NCBI GenBank assembly: GCA_037445025.1
Contig: JBBILI010000018.1
Span: 1-64,000 of the forward strand
Origin: CAIQQQ01 sp037445025
GTDB taxonomy: Bacteria > Pseudomonadota > Alphaproteobacteria > Acetobacterales > Acetobacteraceae
Direction of reading: 5' to 3'
Length of the DNA stretch: 64,000 nt
Positions 49,185-57,612 of the stretch are shown here, in pieces (positions within the stretch are counted from its first letter, which is position 1; every line of letters begins with the position of its first letter). The notes beneath the pieces were generated by a model, which saw only the letters and a list, made by a program, of their open reading frames with translations, did no database searches and was not told the DNA's origin. Position numbers and translations under genes: made by a program.

Positions 49185-51029
49185 ATGTTCAAATATTTCG
49201 AAGACCGGCTGAAACCAACCGCGATGGCGCCCGAATCGCCGCCGCCGCGCGATGGCGAGCGGGCCCTGATGCGCTTCTACTGGCATTATGTGCGCCAGGC
49301 GAAGTTCCTCTACCTCGCGCTGTTCGTCGCCGGGCTGACGGTGGCGCTGATGGACACGCTGATCCCGGTGTTCATCGGCCGTCTGGTCACGCTGGTGTCC
49401 AAGCATGCGCCGGAAACACTGCTGGCGCAGGAATGGCCGCAGCTGGCCCTGATGGCGGCGGCCTTGCTCCTGGGCCGGCCGCTGTCGCTGCTGGCGCGCG
49501 GGCTGATCACCAACCAGGCGCTGGCGGCGGGGCTCACCAACCTGGTGCGCTGGCAGTCGCATTGGCACGTCGTGCGCCAGAGCTGGACGTTCTTTCAGAA
49601 CGATTTCGCCGGCCGCGTCGCCAACCGGGTGATGCAGACCGGGCCGGCGCTGCGCGAAAGCGTGACCGCCTCGATCAACGCGGTGTGGTACATCCTCGTC
49701 TACGGTGTGACGGCGCTGGCGCTGATGTTCTCCGATGACTGGCGGCTCACCCTGCCGCTGATCGCCTGGTTCGCGGCCTATATCCTGATGCTGCGCTATT
49801 TCGTGCCCCGCCTGCGCGACCGGTCGCGCGCCATGAGCGAGGTGCGCTCCGGCCTCACCGGGCGGATCGTCGACAGCTACACCAACATCCTCACGGTGAA
49901 GTTGTTCGCCCGCGCCCGCGACGAGGATGATTTCGTGCGCGCGGCGGTGGACGACCACACCAACGCGTTTCACGACCAGCTGCGCATGATCACCCGCTAT
50001 GTGCTGACGCTGACCATCATCAACGCGTTCCTGGTGGCCGGCACCGCCGCCATGGCGGTGACGCTGTGGACGATGGGGCTGATCACCGTCGGCGCCGTGG
50101 CGATGGTGCTGCCGCTGGCGTGGCAGATCTCCAACATCTCCGGCTGGGTGGCCGAGAACGTCACCGCCATCTTCGAGAATGTCGGCATCGTGCAGGACGG
50201 CATGAAGTCCATCGCCGTGCCGCGGCAGATGCCGGATGCGCCGGACGCGCGCGAGCTGCAGGTGACGCGCGGCGCCATCCGGTTCGAGAACGTCACCTTC
50301 GGCTACGGCACCCAGCGCGGCGTGCTGCACAATCTGTCGCTCGATATCGCACCGGGCGAGCGCATCGGGCTGGTCGGTCATTCCGGCGCCGGCAAGTCCA
50401 CGCTGGTCAATCTGCTGCTGCATTTCCACAAGCCCGACAGCGGCCGCATCACCATCGACGGGCAGGACATCGCAGGCGTCACCCAGGAGAGCCTGCGCAC
50501 GCAGATCGCCATGGTGACGCAGGACACCTCGCTGCTGCATCGCTCGATCCGCGACAACATCGCCTATGGGCGCCCCTGGGCGTCGGATGCCGAGGTGGTG
50601 GCCGCCGCCGAGCAGGCGGAGGCGACGGATTTCATCGCCACATTGGAGGACTGGAACGGCAACACCGGATACGAGGCACATGTCGGCGAGCGCGGGGTGA
50701 AGCTGTCCGGCGGCCAGCGCCAGCGCATCGCAATCGCCCGCGTCATCCTCAAGGACGCGCCGATCCTGGTGCTGGACGAGGCCACATCCGCCCTCGACTC
50801 CGAGGTGGAAGCGGCGATTCAAAGCCAGATGGACCGGCTGATGCGCGGCCGCACCGTCATCGCCATCGCGCACCGCCTGTCCACCATCGCCAAGATGGAC
50901 CGGGTGGTGGTGATGGACCATGGCCGCATCGTCGAAATCGGCACGCATCATGCGTTGCTCGAGAAAGGCGGGGCGTACGCGCGGATGTGGGGGCGGCAGT
51001 CCGGCGGGTTTGCCGAGGCGGCGGATTGA
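49185..51029 (+). CDS. ABC exporter, fused membrane and ATPase domains
   Basis: A 614-residue half-transporter. Residues about 40-335 hold six membrane helices of a type IV exporter; the ATPase domain follows with Walker A VGHSGAGKSTLV, signature LSGGQRQRIAIAR and Walker B ILVLDEATSALD. It should act as a homodimer exporting drugs or lipids (MsbA/multidrug-like); substrate unknown. The ATG at 49185 is divergent from greB. Confidence 0.92.
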   Translation: MFKYFEDRLKPTAMAPESPPPRDGERALMRFYWHYVRQAKFLYLALFVAGLTVALMDTLIPVFIGRLVTLVSKHAPETLLAQEWPQLALMAAALLLGRPLSLLARGLITNQALAAGLTNLVRWQSHWHVVRQSWTFFQNDFAGRVANRVMQTGPALRESVTASINAVWYILVYGVTALALMFSDDWRLTLPLIAWFAAYILMLRYFVPRLRDRSRAMSEVRSGLTGRIVDSYTNILTVKLFARARDEDDFVRAAVDDHTNAFHDQLRMITRYVLTLTIINAFLVAGTAAMAVTLWTMGLITVGAVAMVLPLAWQISNISGWVAENVTAIFENVGIVQDGMKSIAVPRQMPDAPDARELQVTRGAIRFENVTFGYGTQRGVLHNLSLDIAPGERIGLVGHSGAGKSTLVNLLLHFHKPDSGRITIDGQDIAGVTQESLRTQIAMVTQDTSLLHRSIRDNIAYGRPWASDAEVVAAAEQAEATDFIATLEDWNGNTGYEAHVGERGVKLSGGQRQRIAIARVILKDAPILVLDEATSALDSEVEAAIQSQMDRLMRGRTVIAIAHRLSTIAKMDRVVVMDHGRIVEIGTHHALLEKGGAYARMWGRQSGGFAEAAD

Positions 51030-51034
51030 AGGCT

Positions 51035-51056
51035 GTTCTTTTTTGAAAAAAAGAAC
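51035..51056 (+). repeat. AT-rich hairpin repeat, single copy (locus 7)
   Basis: GTTCTTTTTT-GA-AAAAAAGAAC then CAAAAAACTTTCG, 5 nt past the ABC exporter stop and before the DUF3830 gene on the same strand. Confidence 0.8.
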
Positions 51057-51087
51057 CAAAAAACTTTCGTTTGTTTGAGGGATTCCC

Positions 51088-51498
51088 ATGTCCGAGCTCA
51101 CCATCGCTGCCGGCCCGTATACCTTTACCGCGCGGTGGGAGGAGGAACTGGCACCCAAGACATGCGCGAAGTTCAAGACGCTGCTGCCGTACAAGGAGCG
51201 CATCATCCATGTGCGCTGGAGCGGCGAGGCGTGCTGGATACCGTTGGGGGAGCTGGACCTCGGCCTCGGCTACGAGAACCACACCAGCTATCCCGCGCCC
51301 GGCCAGATCCTGGTCTATCCCGGCGGCATCAGCGAGACCGAGATCCTGCTGGCCTACGGCTCCTGCCACTTCGCCAGCAAGGTCGGCCAGCTCGCCGGCA
51401 ATCATTTCCTCACCATCACCGGCGGGCTGGAGAATCTGGTGGCGCTGGGGAAGATGACGCTGTGGCAGGGCGCGCAGGACATCGTGTTCGGCGCCTGA
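51088..51498 (+). CDS. DUF3830 family protein
   Basis: A 136-residue protein matching the DUF3830 pattern: FTARWEEELAPKTCAKF, LPYKERIIHVRWSGEACW, then NHTSYPAPGQILVYPGG and ISETEILLAYG. The family has a cyclophilin-like beta-barrel fold and no settled function; members often sit near ABC or amidase genes. GAGGGATTCCC precedes the ATG. The ABC exporter upstream may be cotranscribed if the hairpin between them is leaky. Confidence 0.8.
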   Translation: MSELTIAAGPYTFTARWEEELAPKTCAKFKTLLPYKERIIHVRWSGEACWIPLGELDLGLGYENHTSYPAPGQILVYPGGISETEILLAYGSCHFASKVGQLAGNHFLTITGGLENLVALGKMTLWQGAQDIVFGA

Positions 51499-51501
51499 AG
51501 C

Positions 51502-51614
51502 GGTTCTTTTTTGAAAAAAAGAACCAAAAAACTTTTATCCGCCAACACGTGACCCTCCTGAAAGATCCGCGTCAGCGTTTCAAAGTCTTTTGCTTCTTTT
51601 TTTTAGAAAAGAAG
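51502..51614. repeat. Paired AT-rich hairpin repeat (locus 8)
   Basis: Hairpin 51502-51525 (GGTTCTTTTTT / AAAAAAGAACC) with CAAAAAACTTTTATCCG, and hairpin 51593-51614 (CTTCTTTT...GAAAAGAAG) in opposite orientation preceded by AAAGTCTTTTG. It begins 3 nt past the DUF3830 stop. Same layout and size (113 bp) as locus 4. Confidence 0.82.
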
Positions 51615-51719
51615 GCCTTGCTTCCTTGCATCAGTGGCCAAAGAGCAATGCAGGTATATTGTATCTACTATTTAATTCGAATAAGCAACGAATAGGGTGT
51701 GCCTTTGGGCGGGTCCCCA

Positions 51720-52292
51720 TCACCGTTTCGAGACACGATCCGTCCGGACCCAGGCCATCACACCGCGTGGAATCGGCACACGCCCCAGATCCGGTATCAC
51801 CTGCTTGCGCGGCCGAGCCCGCACGCGCCGTTTCGGCGCATCCGCCCCAGGCCGCAACACCGAAGTCTCGATCGCCAGCATCCGGCACACCGGCGTCAGC
51901 ACCCGCACCGCCTGTGGGCACGCCGCCAGAAATGCCACCATCTCGGGCGTCTCCAGCACGGCCCGAAGCTGGCAGCCCAACCCAGCCGCCTCCCAACCGG
52001 CGTCTCGCACCAACCATCCGAACCGGCAAGGCCACAGCCGAACCCCGGCCTCCCGAGCGGCACGCGAAACCGCCGGCGAACGCGCACGCCGCACGCCCAC
52101 CGGCCGCAACCGCCCCGCCTGAAACCGCGACACCATCCCCTCGATCCGGCGAAGAATCTCCCCCAACCTGCGATACACCAGATGCACCAGCGCCTCATCC
52201 AACCACCGCCGACCGCCCCAGTGCGCCACCGCCACCCGCAAGGTGCCGATCACGGCGGACAGGCTCAAAAAGGGGAAAGAAGCGGCGTTCAT
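51720..52292 (-). CDS. Orphan Arg/Ala-rich protein of unknown function
   Basis: A 190-residue protein from the ATG at 52292. The N-terminus (SFPFLSLSAVIGTLRVAVAH) is hydrophobic and LDEALVHLVYRRLGEILRRIE is amphipathic. The middle is Arg/Ala-rich; CRFGWLVRDAGWEAAGLGCQ and LETPEMVAFLAACPQAVRVL are better defined, and CRMLAIETSVLRPGADAPKRR leads to a basic tail. I believe similar proteins occur only in Acetobacteraceae, but this is from memory. No domain recognised. Codon use looks consistent with coding; the upstream 100 nt is AT-richer. Confidence 0.55.
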   Translation of the reverse strand: MNAASFPFLSLSAVIGTLRVAVAHWGGRRWLDEALVHLVYRRLGEILRRIEGMVSRFQAGRLRPVGVRRARSPAVSRAAREAGVRLWPCRFGWLVRDAGWEAAGLGCQLRAVLETPEMVAFLAACPQAVRVLTPVCRMLAIETSVLRPGADAPKRRVRARPRKQVIPDLGRVPIPRGVMAWVRTDRVSKR

Positions 52293-52573
52293 GATTATTT
52301 TCCTACTCGAAAACCCCTCCAGGCGCAAGAGGAAAGCATCGGCCAAGCGTCCCCGATGCGGCCCCTCCATGGATCAACATCACGGGCGGTTGGCAGAGAC
52401 CGGAACGAATTCCATCCACGTCGCAGCTGCAACGCAAGATCGATCAGCGCCATTCAAAGGCCCGCGAACAGAACTGGCCGTCCCATGACGTCACCAGACA
52501 GACATCGTGGATGCGTGCTCCCGGAGGGCGATGCAATCCGCCGGTCCTCGCCAAAAGGCGGATGACATCCGCC
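52293..52573. other. Intergenic region between the orphan gene and the aminotransferase 3' end
   Basis: No gene seen. A hairpin GGCGGAT-GAC-ATCCGCC lies at 52557-52573, ending next to the aminotransferase stop, and related ATCCGCC/GGCGGAT pieces are at 52536-52563. This is a common short dispersed repeat and a possible terminator. Confidence 0.5.
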
Positions 52574-53899
52574 CTACGCGAGCACCGTCTCCACGGCATC
52601 CCCCAGCCGCTCAACGATCGCCACAATATCCTCACGCTGGGCAATATACGGCGGCGCGATCAACACATGGTCTCCGAACCGCCCATCGATCGTGCCACCC
52701 ATCGGATAGACCGCCACCCCGTTCTGAAACGCCTGCTGCTTGATCTTTTCATGCAGCCGCAGACCGGGATCGAACGGCCGCTTGCTCGACCGGTCCGCCA
52801 CGAGCTCGATCGCCTGGAACAGCCCACGGCCGCGGATGTCACCGATATGGGCGTGGTTGCCGAAACGCTCGGTGAGCTGTTCGTGCAGCACGGCCCCCAT
52901 CGCCCGCACATTGGCCAGCAGATCGTCCTCGGCAATCACCCGCTGCACCGCCAGCGCCGCCGCACAGGCCACCGGATGCGCCTGATAGGTGTGCCCATGC
53001 ATGAACGCGCCGGACCCCGCATCCAGCGCCTGGATCACCTTCCCCGACACCAGCACCCCGCCGATCGGCTGAAACCCGCCGCCCAACCCCTTGGCGATCA
53101 CCTGGATATCCGGCACCACGCCCTCCTGCTCCCAGGCATGCATGGTGCCGGTGCGGCCCATGCCGCACATCACCTCATCGAGGATCAGCAGCGCGCCGTG
53201 CCGGTCGCACACCGCGCGCATCGCCGGGAAATAGCCGGGCACGGCGGTGACACAGCCCGTCGTCGCCCCCACCACCGGCTCGGCGCAGAAGGCGATGACA
53301 TTCTGCGGACCAAGGCGCTGGAATTCCGCCTCCAGCTCGTCCGCCAGCCGCTGAACATAGGCGGCGTCGCTCTCATCCGTGCCTTGGAACCGGTAGGAGA
53401 AGCACGGGCTGACATGGCTGAACGCCGGTGACAGCAGTTCGGCATAGGGGGCACGCCGCATGGCGTTGCCGCCGGCCGACAGCGCGCCCAACGTGTTGCC
53501 GTGATAGCTCGCCCGCCTGGCGATGAACCGGGTGCGCTGGGGCTGGCCGATTTCCAGATAATACTGCCGCGCTAGCTTGATCGCCGTCTCCATGCCCTCG
53601 GAGCCGGAGGAGACGAAGAACGCATGGGTCAGGCCGCCCGGCTCGTCCGCCAGCAGCGTCTCGGCCAGCTCCTCGGCGGCGGTGTTGGTGAACAGGCCGG
53701 TATGGACATAGGCGACCTTGGCCAATTGGTCCGCGATCGCCGCCCGCACCCGGACATCGCCATGCCCCAGGCACGCCACCGCCGCCCCGCCGGAGCCGTC
53801 CAGCACCGTCCGGCCATCCGCCATCACGATATGCATGCCGTAGCCCCCCACCGCCAGATGCGGTGCCTCGTGCAGGCTGCGGTGCAGAATACGGCTCAT
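52574..53899 (-). CDS. Class III aminotransferase
   Basis: A 441-residue PLP-dependent aminotransferase (omega-amino acid type). LDGSGGAAVACLGHGDV, SSGSEGMETAIKLARQYY and LILDEVMCGMGRTGTMHAWE are typical; the PLP lysine is in VIAKGLGGGFQPIGG. It could act on beta-alanine, GABA or diamines; the substrate is not readable. The ATG at 53899 follows AGGAG at 7 nt. Divergent from the ATP synthase operon. Confidence 0.9.
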   Translation of the reverse strand: MSRILHRSLHEAPHLAVGGYGMHIVMADGRTVLDGSGGAAVACLGHGDVRVRAAIADQLAKVAYVHTGLFTNTAAEELAETLLADEPGGLTHAFFVSSGSEGMETAIKLARQYYLEIGQPQRTRFIARRASYHGNTLGALSAGGNAMRRAPYAELLSPAFSHVSPCFSYRFQGTDESDAAYVQRLADELEAEFQRLGPQNVIAFCAEPVVGATTGCVTAVPGYFPAMRAVCDRHGALLILDEVMCGMGRTGTMHAWEQEGVVPDIQVIAKGLGGGFQPIGGVLVSGKVIQALDAGSGAFMHGHTYQAHPVACAAALAVQRVIAEDDLLANVRAMGAVLHEQLTERFGNHAHIGDIRGRGLFQAIELVADRSSKRPFDPGLRLHEKIKQQAFQNGVAVYPMGGTIDGRFGDHVLIAPPYIAQREDIVAIVERLGDAVETVLA

Positions 53900-54025
53900 G
53901 AAAACACTCCTATTCTCGCAAAGCAGCGAAACGCCGGATGTCGTTTCACTCATTCTTGACACCCAGGGCCACGAAGGTTAGCAAGCCCACGCTTTCCGGC
54001 AAGCAATCTTGCCCAGGACGCAGGA

Positions 54026-54337
54026 ATGAATGAGCGCAAGGACAGCGACGACGGGTCTTTCGAGAGCCGGCTCGAAGCTGCCCGCAGGAAGCAGGGGCTC
54101 GATCCCGAACCGCAGGCCGACAAGGCCGGCGGGACGCAGCCGACATCGATGGGTGTGGGTCTGCGGGTGGGGGTCGAACTGCTGTCCACCCTGATCGTGG
54201 GGGCCGCCATCGGTTGGTTTCTCGACCGGGGGCTGCACACGTCGCCCGCCATGCTAATCCTGTTCGTTCTGCTCGGAGGCGCCGCCGGCATCGCGAATGT
54301 CTGGCGGCTGATGTCGCCAAAGGCGCCGAAACGCTGA
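54026..54337 (+). CDS. atpI: ATP synthase assembly protein AtpI/AtpZ
   Basis: A 103-residue membrane protein. A charged N-terminal half (ESRLEAARRKQGL) is followed by two helices: VGLRVGVELLSTLIVGAAIG and PAMLILFVLLGGAAGIANVW. It helps assemble the c-ring or imports magnesium and heads the F0 operon as in other alphaproteobacteria. Confidence 0.9.
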   Translation: MNERKDSDDGSFESRLEAARRKQGLDPEPQADKAGGTQPTSMGVGLRVGVELLSTLIVGAAIGWFLDRGLHTSPAMLILFVLLGGAAGIANVWRLMSPKAPKR

Positions 54338-54372
54338 CGGCGAAACGACAGTTGGTATGAAGGACGGGTCTC

Positions 54373-55128
54373 TTGGCGGCTGAAGCACACACGATCGACG
54401 CACTCGGCCAGTTTACCCTCACCCCCGTGATGGGACAGATGGGCGCTTCGATGAACTTCTCGCAGTCCAATCTGCTGATGCTCATCGCCAGCGTTCTGAT
54501 CCTGTCCTTGCTCTATTTCGGCATGCGCCCCAAGGCCATCGTGCCGGGCCGCCTGCAGGCTCTGGCAGAAACCCTTTACGAATTCGTCTATTCGATGTGT
54601 TCGGATCAGATCGGGCATGAAGGCCGGAAGTTCTTCCCGTTCATCTTCACCCTGTTCACCTTCATCCTCCTCGGCAACCTGCTCGGCCTGCTGCCGTTCT
54701 CGTTCACCTATACCAGCCACATCATGGTGACGTTCGCGCTCGCCGCCTTCGTGATCATCCTCACCACGGTGGTCGCGCTGCGCATCCATGGGCTGCACTT
54801 CTTCACCTACTTCTTCCCCGCAGGCGCGCCCAAGGTGCTGGCGCCGCTGATCATCCCGGTCGAGATCATTTCCTACCTCTCCCGCCCGGTCAGCCTGTCG
54901 ATCCGTCTTTTCGCCAACATGGTCGCCGGTCACGTGATGTTCGAGGTGTTCGCCTCCTTCGTGATCATGCTCTCCGCCGCCGGCGCCCTCGGCGTCGTGG
55001 GCGCGGTCGGACCGTTGGCTCTGAATGTTGTGCTGGTGGGCTTCGAGCTCCTGGTCGCAGCCCTGCAGGCCTATGTCTTCGCCATCCTGACCTGCATCTA
55101 CCTGCACGACGCCGTGCATCTGCACTAG
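54373..55128 (+). CDS. atpB: ATP synthase F0 subunit a
   Basis: A 251-residue membrane subunit forming the proton half-channels. The essential Arg is in SLSIRLFANMVAGH. About five to six helices. The start is a TTG at 54373 with AAGGACGGG upstream; the first ATG candidate at 54430 region would cut the conserved N-terminal segment IDALGQFTLTPV. Confidence 0.95.
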   Translation: MAAEAHTIDALGQFTLTPVMGQMGASMNFSQSNLLMLIASVLILSLLYFGMRPKAIVPGRLQALAETLYEFVYSMCSDQIGHEGRKFFPFIFTLFTFILLGNLLGLLPFSFTYTSHIMVTFALAAFVIILTTVVALRIHGLHFFTYFFPAGAPKVLAPLIIPVEIISYLSRPVSLSIRLFANMVAGHVMFEVFASFVIMLSAAGALGVVGAVGPLALNVVLVGFELLVAALQAYVFAILTCIYLHDAVHLH

Positions 55129-55182
55129 ACGTCGCAGACTTCGTACAACCGCTTCAGCCTGAACACAGAAGGATTGATTGAT

Positions 55183-55407
55183 ATGGACGTGCTCGCCGCA
55201 AAGGCCCTCGGGGCTGGTATCGCTGTGATCGCCCTGGCCGGCGTCGGCATCGGCATCGGCAACATCTTCGCCGCCCTGGTCACCAGCGTCGCCCGCAACC
55301 CGTCGGCCCGCGACCAGGTGTTCGGCCTCGGCATTCTCGGCTTCGCGCTGACGGAAGCCGTGGCGCTGTTCGCCCTGCTGATCGCCTTCCTCATCCTGTT
55401 CACCTGA
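55183..55407 (+). CDS. atpE: ATP synthase F0 subunit c
   Basis: A 74-residue two-helix proteolipid forming the rotor ring. The glycine-rich helix is GVGIGIGNIFAALVTSVARN, and the proton-binding Glu is in GFALTEAVALFALL. The ATG at 55183 has GAAGGA 9 nt upstream. Confidence 0.97.
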   Translation: MDVLAAKALGAGIAVIALAGVGIGIGNIFAALVTSVARNPSARDQVFGLGILGFALTEAVALFALLIAFLILFT

Positions 55408-55424
55408 TCCAAGGGGTTCCGCCC

Positions 55425-56006
55425 GTGCGTGGCCTCAAGGCACTCGCGTCGGCCGGCTTTCTCCTTCTGACCTCCTCGGCCTATGCCGAGGAGGCCAAGA
55501 AGGGCATGCCGCAGCTCGACCTCGCCAATCCGCTGACCACCTTCCAGGTCGTCTGGCTGGCGGTCATCTTCCTCGCCCTCTATCTGCTGCTGTCCAACTG
55601 GGCGCTGCCGCAGGTGGCCTCGGTGCTGGAAACGCGCGCCAAGACCATCGCGGACGATCTGGACGCCGCCCGCCTCGCCAAGACGCTGGCCGACAAGGCC
55701 CATGCCGAAATGCTCGCCGCCACCCACAAGGCCCAGGCTGAGGCCCAGGCCGAAGTGACCGCGGCGGTCGATGCCGCCAAGGCCCAGGCCGCCTTCAAGG
55801 CCGCCGCCGCCAATGCGGACATGGACAAGCGGCTCGCCGAGGCCGAAGCACGCATCGCCGCGGCGCGTGACGCCTCAGTGGGCGCGCTGCGCGAGGTTTC
55901 ACTGACCGCGACCGCCGACGTCGTCACCCGCCTGGCCGGCTTCACGCCGCACCACGCGGTGATCGAACAGGCGGTCGATCGCGCACTCACCGCCCGCGCG
56001 GCGTAA
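55425..56006 (+). CDS. atpF': ATP synthase F0 subunit b'
   Basis: A 193-residue peripheral stalk subunit. An apparent signal peptide (FLLLTSSAYA-EEA) precedes the membrane helix VVWLAVIFLALYLLL; the rest is a long Ala-rich coiled coil. The start is GTG with AAGGGG upstream. The b'/b pair is the alphaproteobacterial and cyanobacterial arrangement. Confidence 0.93.
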   Translation: MRGLKALASAGFLLLTSSAYAEEAKKGMPQLDLANPLTTFQVVWLAVIFLALYLLLSNWALPQVASVLETRAKTIADDLDAARLAKTLADKAHAEMLAATHKAQAEAQAEVTAAVDAAKAQAAFKAAAANADMDKRLAEAEARIAAARDASVGALREVSLTATADVVTRLAGFTPHHAVIEQAVDRALTARAA

Positions 56007-56016
56007 GGACACGACG

Positions 56017-56520
56017 ATGGAACATAAGAGCTTCTTCGCCGATCCGCGCACCTGGGTGGCCGTCGCCTTCGTCATCTTCTTCGTTCTGCTCGGCAAAACG
56101 ATCTGGAAGGCGCTGACCGGCATGCTTGACGGCCGCGCCGCCAAGATCCGCGCCGAACTGGCCGAGGCGCAGCGTCTGCGCAACGAGGCCGAGGCCATGC
56201 TGGCCGAGGCCGCGAAAAGCCGGGCCGAGGCGCTGGCCAACGCCCAGGCCCTGCTCGAGGGCGCGAAGCGCGAGGCCGCACGGCTGGCCGCTCTGGCCGT
56301 GGAAGAGGCCGAAGCGTCCGCGCGTCGGCGTGAACGGATGGCGATGGACCGCATCGCAGCGGCCGAGAAGGCCGCTGTCGATGAAGTCCGCCTTGCCGCC
56401 GCCGATATCGCAACCGCTGCCGCAAAGCTGCTGATCACTGAAAACCTCGGTGATATCGCCGGTGCCGCCATCGTCGACCACGCCATCGCCGGCCTCCCCG
56501 CGGCCCTCCGCGCCGCCTAA
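56017..56520 (+). CDS. atpF: ATP synthase F0 subunit b
   Basis: A 167-residue stalk subunit: short N-terminus, one membrane helix (TWVAVAFVIFFVLLGKTIW), then a coiled coil rich in Ala, Glu and Arg. It forms a heterodimer with b' to hold F1. It starts 10 nt after atpF' and is followed by a strong terminator. Confidence 0.94.
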   Translation: MEHKSFFADPRTWVAVAFVIFFVLLGKTIWKALTGMLDGRAAKIRAELAEAQRLRNEAEAMLAEAAKSRAEALANAQALLEGAKREAARLAALAVEEAEASARRRERMAMDRIAAAEKAAVDEVRLAAADIATAAAKLLITENLGDIAGAAIVDHAIAGLPAALRAA

Positions 56521-56535
56521 GCTGGAGCCACTTCC

Positions 56536-56577
56536 AAAAAAAAGCGCTGCTGCCTTCGGGCAGCAGCGCTTTTTTTT
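56536..56577. terminator. Rho-independent terminator of the F0 operon
   Basis: An 11-bp GC-rich stem GCGCTGCTGCC / GGCAGCAGCGC with tetraloop TTCG, flanked by eight A and eight T. It can work on both strands. This is the one textbook terminator in the window. Confidence 0.95.
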
Positions 56578-56621
56578 CGAAATGGCCTCGGCTCAGGCGG
56601 ACGAAAGTTTCAACGAAAGAA

Positions 56622-56643
56622 CTTCTTTTTTGAAAAAAAGAAG
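56622..56643. repeat. AT-rich hairpin repeat, single copy (locus 9)
   Basis: CTTCTTTTTT-GA-AAAAAAGAAG then CAAAAAACTTTCATCGG. It overlaps the region just before the 3' end of the Tim44-like gene on the minus strand and lies 45 nt past the F0 terminator. Confidence 0.82.
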
Positions 56644-56653
56644 CAAAAAACTT

Positions 56654-57550
56654 TCATCGGACCTGCTGTATCGCCGAGAGCACCCACCGGCCACCGGGAG
56701 CACGCAGAAAGGTCCAGATCTCTGTCGCCATGATCCGTTCATTTGGGTGACCGTCCACAACCTGCCCCTGCGGCGTCACCGTCACATCCACCGCGGAGAA
56801 ACGCATCGCCACAGTGGCATATTCTCGGCCCTGCTCAGCCCACGCCTCCGACAGATCACCCTGCTCAAGCTTCACATCCCGCACCAGATTGCGCACGTTG
56901 CGACTGGTCTGCTCGGCCATCTGCTCACCGAAGTAGCTCACCATCTCCGGGGTCACGATCATGCGCAGCGTCGTCAGGTCATGCTGCGACCAGGCCGCCT
57001 GAACCCCCTGCAGCAGCTGTTCGAACGCCTGGAAATCCGCCGGCCCGATCTGAACAGCCGACCCCGCCGGTCGCCCGACGCCCGGCATGCCAGACCCTGT
57101 GAACATCGCAGGCCCCTCGGCCATGACCAGGGCCCGGCCCATGAACCGGCTCAGCACCCAGCGGCCGACATAGAACAGAATCGCCAGCTGGATCAGCAGA
57201 CCAAACATGCTGCCAAACCCGCTGATACCGTGAAACAGCCCGCCACCGAACAGCATCCCCAGCAGCCCCGCGCCGATGAACCCACCGACCAGCCCGCCCA
57301 TGAACGAGGGCCGCGGCTGATATCCCGGCGCATAGCCGGGCGCCGGCGCCTGCGGGCTCGGCTGGGTCAGGCTCCGCTGCATGGGAGCGGCCGTGCCGGG
57401 CGCGGTCCTCGTGGGCGGCGGCGCGGAATAGGTGCGCGTGCCACGACTGCCAGACGACGTGCCCCCGCCCGCAAGGGCGAAGGCCGATGTCGGCGCAAGC
57501 GCAAGTCCAAGCACAAAAAACGCAGCAAACAGAGCGGCAGGGCGGCGCAT
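56654..57550 (-). CDS. Tim44-like domain membrane protein
   Basis: A 298-residue protein. A signal peptide or anchor (about 1-25), a Ser/Pro-rich linker, two hydrophobic Gly-rich helices (GGLVGGFIGAGLLGMLFGGG and MFGLLIQLAILFYVGRWVL), then a C-terminal Tim44-like domain (about 165-298: FEQLLQGVQAAWSQHDL, LRMIVTPEMVSYFGEQMAE, ... IMATEIWTFLRAPGGRWVLS). Related to mitochondrial Tim44; in bacteria the role is unclear. Confidence 0.88.
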   Translation of the reverse strand: MRRPAALFAAFFVLGLALAPTSAFALAGGGTSSGSRGTRTYSAPPPTRTAPGTAAPMQRSLTQPSPQAPAPGYAPGYQPRPSFMGGLVGGFIGAGLLGMLFGGGLFHGISGFGSMFGLLIQLAILFYVGRWVLSRFMGRALVMAEGPAMFTGSGMPGVGRPAGSAVQIGPADFQAFEQLLQGVQAAWSQHDLTTLRMIVTPEMVSYFGEQMAEQTSRNVRNLVRDVKLEQGDLSEAWAEQGREYATVAMRFSAVDVTVTPQGQVVDGHPNERIMATEIWTFLRAPGGRWVLSAIQQVR

Positions 57551-57612
57551 GACACGATCCAGAGGGTTGCAGCCCTCATATAGGAACGATCGAACGCAAA
57601 ATGCAGGGGTAT

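Noticed and set aside
51631..52035. A 134-codon minus-strand frame ahead of the orphan gene's end
   Set aside because: Low-complexity Gly/Ala-rich shadow overlapping the better supported frame 51720-52292.
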